Of a stretch of DNA of 64,000 nucleotides, positions 58,997-64,000 are shown one piece after another. How positions within the stretch are numbered: the stretch's first letter is position 1; every line of letters begins with the position of its first letter. A model generated the notes under the pieces. The model ran no database searches. It had not been told where the DNA came from and was given only the letters and a program-made list of their open reading frames with translations. Both the position numbers and the translations under genes were made by a program. This DNA is from Ewingella americana (GTDB lineage: Bacteria > Pseudomonadota > Gammaproteobacteria > Enterobacterales > Enterobacteriaceae): the NCBI RefSeq assembly GCF_006438725.1, contig NZ_RCZD01000003.1:400601-464600 (forward strand), read 5' to 3'.

Positions 58997-59087
58997 AATT
59001 TTGTATCATGGTGGGAGTTTGCGATCACGGCTGCGTGCAAATGGCGCTAAAATAGCGTCATTGAAATCAGTCGGTCGGGATATGTGC

Positions 59088-60032
59088 ATGAGTAAGAACG
59101 ATAAAAAATTGGATCAGGCGGCGCGCGCGGCGTGGATGTATTTTGTGGCGGGGCAGACGCAGCATGATATCGCCGACGCGCTGGGCGTTTCGCGGCAGGT
59201 GGCGCAGCGGCTGGTGGCCAGCGCCATCGATAACGGGCTGGTGAGTGTGCATATTTCGCACTCGGTCGGGCGCTGTATGGAACTGGCGGCGCAGCTGAAA
59301 AAACGCTACGGACTGATCGTGTGTCAGGTGGTGCCGGGGCAGGGAATGGACAGCTCTGGCATCAGTCATGCCATCGCCGTCGCCGGAGCTGAGGTGATGA
59401 CGCAGTTTATCCGCAATGAGCAGCCGATGATTATTGGTGTCGGGTCGGGACGCAGCCTGAAAGCGGCAATTGATGAACTGGCCGACATCGAGCGGCCGCA
59501 GCACAGCAGTGTGTCGCTGATTGGCGCGATTGCCTCCGACGGCTCCTGTACCCGTTACGATGTTCCGCTGCTGATGGCAGAAAAAACGCAGGGGCGCTAT
59601 TTCATTCTGCCTGCGCCGCTGTTTGCCGACGGTGAGGAAGACCGCGCGATGTGGTGCAGCCACCGCATTTACCGCACGGTCAGCGAAAAGGCCAGTCAGG
59701 CGGATGTTACCTTTATCGGTATTGGCACCATCGAGCCTGGTTGTCAACTGCATAAAGACGGCTTTATCAGCGCCGAAGACGTAGAGCAGCTGATGGCGAA
59801 GAACGCAGTGGCGGAGATCCTCGGCCACTTCATGGGATCCGAGGGTCAGCAGATCGATAGCGAACTCAATGCCCGCCTGACCAGCGTCGGTCTGCACCCG
59901 CAGGAAGGTAAACCGGTGATCGCGCTGGCGGGCGGAAGCGACAAGCACGTTGCTGTCCGCGCTGCCCTGACCGGTCAATGGATTAACGGACTGGTCACTG
60001 ACGAGGCCTGCGCGGAAGCGTTATTGGGGTAG
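59088..60032 (+). CDS. dalR: SorC-family regulator of D-arabinitol catabolism DalR
   Basis: Regulator of the dal operon. The ATG at 59088 gives 314 residues, exactly the length of Klebsiella DalR; frames open further upstream to 59001 are not conserved. N-terminal helix-turn-helix in AGQTQHDIADALGVSRQVAQRLVASAIDNGLVSV, then the sugar-phosphate-isomerase-like ligand domain with IIGVGSGRSLKAAIDEL, TFIGIGTIEPGC and LAGGSDKHVAVRAALTGQWINGLVTDEACAEAL. Divergent from dalD. Confidence 0.92.
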   Translation: MSKNDKKLDQAARAAWMYFVAGQTQHDIADALGVSRQVAQRLVASAIDNGLVSVHISHSVGRCMELAAQLKKRYGLIVCQVVPGQGMDSSGISHAIAVAGAEVMTQFIRNEQPMIIGVGSGRSLKAAIDELADIERPQHSSVSLIGAIASDGSCTRYDVPLLMAEKTQGRYFILPAPLFADGEEDRAMWCSHRIYRTVSEKASQADVTFIGIGTIEPGCQLHKDGFISAEDVEQLMAKNAVAEILGHFMGSEGQQIDSELNARLTSVGLHPQEGKPVIALAGGSDKHVAVRAALTGQWINGLVTDEACAEALLG

Positions 60033-60069
60033 GGAGCTGGGAGTTTGGATGTTCGATAAAGGAATTAGG

Positions 60070-60399
60070 ATGATGAAAACAGTTGAGCTATTGCAATACA
60101 CCCTGAAGCCAGGGACAGGGCGTGATTTTCATAAAATTATGGTTGAGCAAAGTGTACCTCTCCATCGTGAGGCAGGAATGGATGTCGTTTCTTTTGGAAA
60201 TTCCCAACACGATGAGGATTCTTACTACTTGATCCGCGCTTACGATGATCTTGAGCATCTAAAATCTTCACAGGAAGAATTCTATAGTAGTAATGCATGG
60301 CGAGCCGGACCAAGAGCGGCCATCGTTGACCGGATTCAAAGCAGCGTAAAATCGGTGCTGATGCTCACGAGTACTGCGACCGATGGTTTGAGGAGGTGA
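60070..60399 (+). CDS. NIPSNAP-type small protein
   Basis: 109 residues from the ATG at 60070 (AGGA upstream; an in-frame ATG at 60049 is possible). The sequence MMKTVELLQYTLKPGTGRDFHKIMVEQSVPLHREAGMDVVSFGNSQHDEDSYYLIRAYDD has the pattern of NIPSNAP/dimeric alpha-beta barrel proteins (ExxxY.l..G....f......p......G). The function of such bacterial proteins is not known. It lies 37 bases after dalR in the same direction, at the edge of the AT-rich tail. Confidence 0.7.
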   Translation: MMKTVELLQYTLKPGTGRDFHKIMVEQSVPLHREAGMDVVSFGNSQHDEDSYYLIRAYDDLEHLKSSQEEFYSSNAWRAGPRAAIVDRIQSSVKSVLMLTSTATDGLRR

Positions 60400-60780
60400 G
60401 ACTGAATGGTAGTTTGTCGACGGGATTCTATGTTCAGGCAGAAATGGACATTGTTGCGCTGTATTGCGTTAAGGAATTGAGTGATAACCTATTAGGTTAG
60501 CGAGTTTGTGTCTATGCGTTCTCTCATGTATCACCGTATAGATGAAAATACCAATCGCTGTCGCTGATAGGAGCAATTTCTTACGGATTCATATATGGTA
60601 TTTATAACTAGATTTTCGAATTGCCATTCATAATGAAAATTCGAGATGTGGACTTAAAAGCAATCATCAATAAAACACAAATCCTAACATCCAAAAGTCA
60701 AAAAAGTTGGTTGATAATGTTTCCTGACTAATTGACAAAATAGAGTTAAATGGTCAACTAATCAATACTAAGGTGTGGAC
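60400..60780. other. Gene-free AT-rich stretch
   Basis: About 380 bases without a believable gene. From here on base composition is clearly more AT-rich than in the housekeeping part, which suggests the left border of acquired DNA. Confidence 0.5.
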
Positions 60781-61420
60781 ATGGCTTTTTCATCTGTAGC
60801 GATAGTTGCTGGTGTTGCAGCATTGACATCATCACTTTATTAAAAATAAAGAACTAAGGGTAAAGGATATTTTTGAGTTGTCAAAGCTAAGTAAAGAAGA
60901 TGTTGAGAATCATCCTCAATTAAAAATTGTAAAAAATGACATTAATGCTCATATCACAGGTGTTAAAGACCCGATTTATCATGAGGCATTAATTGAAATT
61001 ATGGCGAAGCATAACAAATCTGTAGGCTACTTTAGTAAACTTGACGGAAGACTTATTTATTCTAACCCCTGTCATATTTCAATAATCAAACATGACTTCA
61101 AGATCCGATTAGGAAGTCAATTAAAAAATACAAACTCTACTTTTGCTAGTTTGGTATATTTGTCATTTTTGCTAATTATATTTCAATTAGCAATTGAAAT
61201 GGATGCTTCATCTGTAACATGGATGCAAGCTGCAGCGATTATACTTGCTGGCTTGGGTGGTGTAGTGTTTAGTCATCTACTGATTGGGTTATCAGTTCAA
61301 TGGAGTGAGAATTTTCATCAAGTAAAAGATTGTGAATATAAAAATATTTTTGACGAATATGCAAATACCAAAGTGGACGACTTGGGATTAGCAAATGACA
61401 ATACCATAATTGATGAGTAA
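60781..61420 (+). pseudogene. Small membrane protein gene with an apparent frameshift
   Basis: An ATG at 60781 with a good ribosome binding site (AAGGTGTGG) opens a hydrophobic segment, MAFSSVAIVAGVAALTSSLY, and then hits TAA at 60841. The +1 frame, open from 60827, continues without stop to 61420 (..KNKELRVKDIFELSKLSKEDVENHPQL...). It adds about 195 residues with two further membrane helices (VYLSFLLIIFQLAIEM and AAAIILAGLGGVVFSHLLIGL). Joined, this is a plausible protein of about 213 residues with three helices. I do not recognise the family. Either a mutation, a base-calling error or, less likely, programmed shifting explains the break; alternatively a TTG at 60878 starts a 180-residue protein. 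Confidence 0.55.
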
Positions 61421-61886
61421 ATATTTATATGGCTGTTTTTTTGACCTGGCCCCTGCCTGTTAACATATAGCGATATGAGTAACGTCCCCTTTTCGCTCAT
61501 AGTTGCCCCTGGTCGTAGGCAGCTTTGTGCCAGAAGTGGAAGTTGTTAACATTGTGCTCTGTGTCAATCTACGGGAGCAGTTCAAAGTGTAGTTTTGATG
61601 CGAATGAATATGTTAGATTATGCAAAACTCACCATGAGCTACTGAGTACAACAACCACTGGGAAGATAGTGATGATAGCTGGAGTTCCCAACTTAGTGGT
61701 TACGATATTTATATCGTTTCTCACCATAAATAAAAACTGGAGAAATTGTGCGGTATGAGTTTTAGAAAAATAAGAATTCCTATTTCAAAAAAAACTCATA
61801 GCCAGTAATTGTAGTCGCCCACAAGTGGGCTTTGCCTTTGCTGTTACGCAGCTCCGGCCCCTAAATTAGGCGTCAAATGCCCAAGG
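61421..61886. other. Non-coding stretch before the membrane protein gene
   Basis: No gene is supported; a 77-codon frame at 61525 lacks an ATG start and family resemblance. The right end (about 61823-61880) is GC-richer and palindromic and is listed as an attC-like end. Confidence 0.4.
61823..61880. other. attC-like sequence left of the 442-residue gene
   Basis: A structured GC-rich block with GCCCAC-AA-GTGGGC and GCTG-N5-CAGC pairs ends in GCGTCAAATGC (61870-61880). This resembles the attC right end GCGTTAGATGC; the heptamer GTCAAAT differs by one base from GTTRRRY. A gene start follows eight bases later, as in integron cassettes. A matching left heptamer RYYYAAC is not clear, so it may be a half or decayed site. 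Confidence 0.35.
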
Positions 61887-63215
61887 ATGCTCGTGGATAT
61901 TCTAAATAATAGAGAGATTGCAATTGCGTTATGGCTTCTAGCAATTTCGGTTTACATTTTTTCTTCATCAAAAATGGCGGCAGTTAGAAATGCCTTCAAA
62001 GGCGTCCTAGCGGCGTTATTTGTTAGACAAATAATGCGTGTGTTTTGTTTGATGGTTGCTTACATGGCAATTGTCATTTACTGGCTTTCTGCATTGGAAC
62101 TATGGAATTTTGAACAGCTAAAAAATACTGTTTTTTGGTGCATTTCTGTTGGTTTCATGTCTCTATTTAAGCTTGAAGAAATTAGAAAAGATAAACTTTT
62201 TTTTAAGCACTCAGTCTTAGATAACTTGAAACTACTAGCGATTCTTCAATTTGTCGTTGGTGTATATACTTTCTCTCTTTGGGTCGAGGTTCTGCTATTC
62301 CCTGTTTTAGCATTATTGGGAGCTATGCTTGCCATTGCTGAAACCGACAAAAAATATCATCAGGTTAAGGTTATTCTAGAATATTGCCTAACTTTATTTG
62401 GGGTAGTCTTAATTATGTACACTTTGTACATGTTAATGACCGATTTCGATGAGTTTGGGAAAGAAAAAACTGCATACGACTTCTTTATTCCTCCATTGCT
62501 GACTCTTTTTTACTTACCATTCGTTTTCTTTATGTTGGTTTATTCAACATATGAGCAGGTATTTGTTCGTCTTAGGCTTTCAATAAAGAGTCGCTTCCAT
62601 AGATATGCGGCTGTACTCTTTGCATTTATATTTTTTAATGTTCGGCTCAGCCTGCTAGAGCGATGGTCATTTCAAGTCGCCAAAACAAACATAGAATCAT
62701 ACTCGGATCTAATTGATACCTTTAAGTATATATTGAAAGTGAGATATTCTGAGAAAAACCCAAAGGAAGTGCCAAAAGAGCAAGGTTGGAGCCCTTATAA
62801 AGCTAAAGAATTTCTCGTAAATGAAGGGTTGAGTACTGGATTTTACAACAGAACTTTCGAAGAAGAATGGTTTGCATCATCCCCTATGGGAGAATTTAGC
62901 GATGGTATTATCCCGGACAATATCGCTTATTATGTTGAAGGTTCTGAAGACGTTGCAAAAATACTGAAGCTTAAAGTGAACGTGAATGATGCTTCCAGAA
63001 CCCATCAGGCATGTGAAAAGTTAGAGGCTGTTGCAGAAGCTTTGAGTATGTCAAGCTTGAGCCTGCCTTTATCTGAAGAGATGAAAAGTGCTATTTCAGG
63101 TTGTAATTCACATTCTGAGAGAGTTGAGGATAAAACAATCACATTGATTGTAGAGCACTGGCCAAATCATAAGTTTAATGGGTTTGGTCTCAAGCTACTG
63201 ATATCAAGCATTTAA
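61887..63215 (+). CDS. Multi-pass membrane protein of unknown function
   Basis: 442 residues. The first two thirds contain about seven hydrophobic helices, for example IAIALWLLAISVYIF, FCLMVAYMAIVIYWLSAL, LLAILQFVVGVYTFSLWVEVLLFPVLALLGAMLAIAE, YCLTLFGVVLIMYTLYMLM and LLTLFYLPFVFFMLVYSTY. The last 150 or so residues are soluble (from ERWSFQVAKTNIESYSDL) and rich in charged residues. No family recognised. Codon usage is AT-rich. The ATG lies eight bases after an attC-like end and the TAA falls inside a second attC-like left heptamer, as in a mobile gene cassette. Confidence 0.7.
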   Translation: MLVDILNNREIAIALWLLAISVYIFSSSKMAAVRNAFKGVLAALFVRQIMRVFCLMVAYMAIVIYWLSALELWNFEQLKNTVFWCISVGFMSLFKLEEIRKDKLFFKHSVLDNLKLLAILQFVVGVYTFSLWVEVLLFPVLALLGAMLAIAETDKKYHQVKVILEYCLTLFGVVLIMYTLYMLMTDFDEFGKEKTAYDFFIPPLLTLFYLPFVFFMLVYSTYEQVFVRLRLSIKSRFHRYAAVLFAFIFFNVRLSLLERWSFQVAKTNIESYSDLIDTFKYILKVRYSEKNPKEVPKEQGWSPYKAKEFLVNEGLSTGFYNRTFEEEWFASSPMGEFSDGIIPDNIAYYVEGSEDVAKILKLKVNVNDASRTHQACEKLEAVAEALSMSSLSLPLSEEMKSAISGCNSHSERVEDKTITLIVEHWPNHKFNGFGLKLLISSI

Positions 63216-63331
63216 CAAAGTGCTGCTGTCGGACAAATTTTCCCCAAAGCGCGGCGTTAATGTCTGCTGTTCGCTCAGAGCTGACCCTTAGCGAACGCCT
63301 TTGTCCGCAACGTGCCAAACGGATGTTACAT
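63210..63331. other. attC-like palindromic site after the 442-residue gene (candidate)
   Basis: Begins with ATTTAAC (63210-63216, fits RYYYAAC and contains the gene's stop codon) and ends with GTTACAT (63325-63331, one mismatch to GTTRRRY, followed by GC as in real sites). Between them are long inverted arms: CGGACAAA (63230-63237) with TTTGTCCG (63300-63307), and GTTCGCT (about 63269) with AGCGAAC (63289-63295). The total of about 122 bases is within the attC size range. No integrase gene is in the window. Confidence 0.4.
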
Positions 63332-63412
63332 GCTTTGAAGTGGGCTATGTAGTGATATGCGAATCAGATTACCAATATAGGCGACTCGGAAAAATTAATG
63401 ACATTTGTGAAT

Positions 63413-63700
63413 CTAAGCACTAAGAATTTCTGTAAATTCTTTGTGCTTCCTTGTCGCCCATTCAGGTTTGATGGAAAGCATTAAACTATATTGTTTTCGG
63501 AAATAAACATCCCTGAATTCCTTTTCAGGTGAGCTGTTCATGGCTGCATACTTTGTAGCCAAACCAACCACACCACACTCAACAAACCAATAAAGAATCT
63601 CATCATCACTGAGAGTCACTTTACGCGCTATTTCGGTACCTCTTTCATTGACAATGAAATGATATTCTTTACCATGAATTTCCAGATATGGAGTTGCCAT
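63413..63700 (-). pseudogene. Imm63-like immunity protein gene, 5' end removed by the IS element
   Basis: The minus-strand frame from 63700 gives 95 residues (MATPYLEIHGKEYHFIVNERGTEIARKVTLSDDEILYWFVECGVV...). It has the Imm63 pattern: YH.IV.ERG.E..R...D.DE.LYW...., followed by FRK..S.ML..I.PEW..R...E..EIL. Imm63 proteins protect cells from their own polymorphic toxins. The usual family has roughly 40-50 residues before this segment. Here the coding frame runs into the IS end three bases upstream of the first methionine, so the native N-terminus appears lost. The cognate toxin would be expected upstream, beyond the IS and outside the window. Confidence 0.55.
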
Positions 63701-63702
63701 AC

Positions 63703-64000
63703 TGAATAGACCCGGGTTTCGTAGACACTTTTTTGCCTCATAATGGAGGCCTAATGAAGGAGTGTTTATGTCAGTCAAAACGTTCACTGAAGAATTCAAA
63801 ATTGAAGCCGTAAAACAGATCACTGAGCAGGGGTACCCTGTATCTGAGGTCTCCTCTCGACTTGGTGTATCCACTAATAGTCTTTACGCCTGGGTTAAGC
63901 GCTACCAGAAGCCCGAGCCGCAGCGTAAGCAGGACGATGCACTTCAGCATGAAGTAAAGCGCCTCAGGCAAGAACTTAAGCGAGTAACTGAAGAGCGGGA
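63703..64000 (+). mobile_element. IS3-family insertion sequence, left end (continues beyond the window)
   Basis: A TGAATAGACCCGGG... sequence begins at about 63703, followed by GTAGACACTTTTTTGCC and then orfA, the arrangement of IS3-family left ends. The exact terminal base and the target duplication cannot be fixed because the right end lies outside the window. Confidence 0.75.
63768..64000 (+). CDS. IS3-family transposase OrfA (partial)
   Basis: First frame of an IS3-type transposase, encoding the DNA-binding helix-turn-helix. The visible product starts MSVKTFTEEFKIEAVKQITEQGYPVSEVSSRLGVSTNSLYAWVKRYQKPEPQRKQD and continues into a leucine-zipper-like part (HEVKRLRQELKRVTEER) used for multimerisation. 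AAGGAG is seven bases before the ATG at 63768. No stop occurs before the window ends; orfB and the frameshift site lie outside. Confidence 0.92.
   Translation, partial: MSVKTFTEEFKIEAVKQITEQGYPVSEVSSRLGVSTNSLYAWVKRYQKPEPQRKQDDALQHEVKRLRQELKRVTEER

Noticed and set aside
60827..60850. Programmed +1 frameshift signal in the small membrane protein gene
   Set aside because: No prfB-like CTT-TGA context and no upstream Shine-Dalgarno stimulator; an indel is simpler.
61525..61758. 77-codon frame in the AT-rich tail
   Set aside because: No ATG at the start, no clear ribosome site, and composition like the surrounding non-coding DNA.

Overview
The window comes from the chromosome of a gram-negative enterobacterium (order Enterobacterales). 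A long block has the same gene content and order as the E. coli K-12 yej-mepS-yei-fru-nfo-lysP-cirA region. The 2-ketogluconate-type sugar dehydrogenase, the citrate lyase cluster and the D-arabinitol operon would suit a Rahnella/Ewingella/Serratia-like genus, but the genus is inferred and cannot be fixed from the sequence alone.

Layout. 1-3243 (minus): a three-subunit membrane sugar/gluconate dehydrogenase operon (TAT-exported small subunit, FAD/GMC large subunit, cytochrome c cut by the window edge). 3836-29315: the conserved core, comprising yejG, yejABEF (oligopeptide/microcin C importer), the c-di-GMP phosphodiesterase pdeN/rtn, mepS, lpxT, yeiR, a small fimbrial-like secreted protein, a FadR-type GntR regulator, the oxidoreductase yeiQ, yeiP, yeiW, setB, fruBKA with two Cra sites, nfo, yeiH, yeiE and lysP. 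29695-38813: genes placed between lysP and cirA, which are neighbours in E. coli. These are a complete citCDEFXG-citT citrate fermentation operon without citAB or oadGAB, and an iron-type ABC permease/ATPase pair behind a good Fur box but with no binding protein. 39026-40999: cirA.

41550-53279 is a transport region. It holds an orphan ribose-type ABC ATPase/permease with a possible MetJ operator. Next comes a divergent cluster: a Dpp/Gsi-like binding protein, two permeases and a ROK kinase on the minus strand, and a ROK repressor, an M81 metallopeptidase and a fused double ATPase on the plus strand. Together these look like one uptake-and-catabolism system for an unknown peptide-like or amino-sugar-containing substrate. 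53570-60032 holds hemB and the D-arabinitol system: dalD-dalK-dalT on the minus strand, diverging from dalR across a promoter with three operator-like repeats.

From about 60400 to the end the sequence is visibly AT-rich and looks acquired. It has a NIPSNAP-like gene at its border, a frameshifted small membrane protein gene, and a 442-residue multi-pass membrane protein flanked by attC-like palindromic sequence, as in an integron gene cassette. It ends with an Imm63-like immunity gene whose 5' end has been cut off by an IS3-family element, whose orfA runs off the window.
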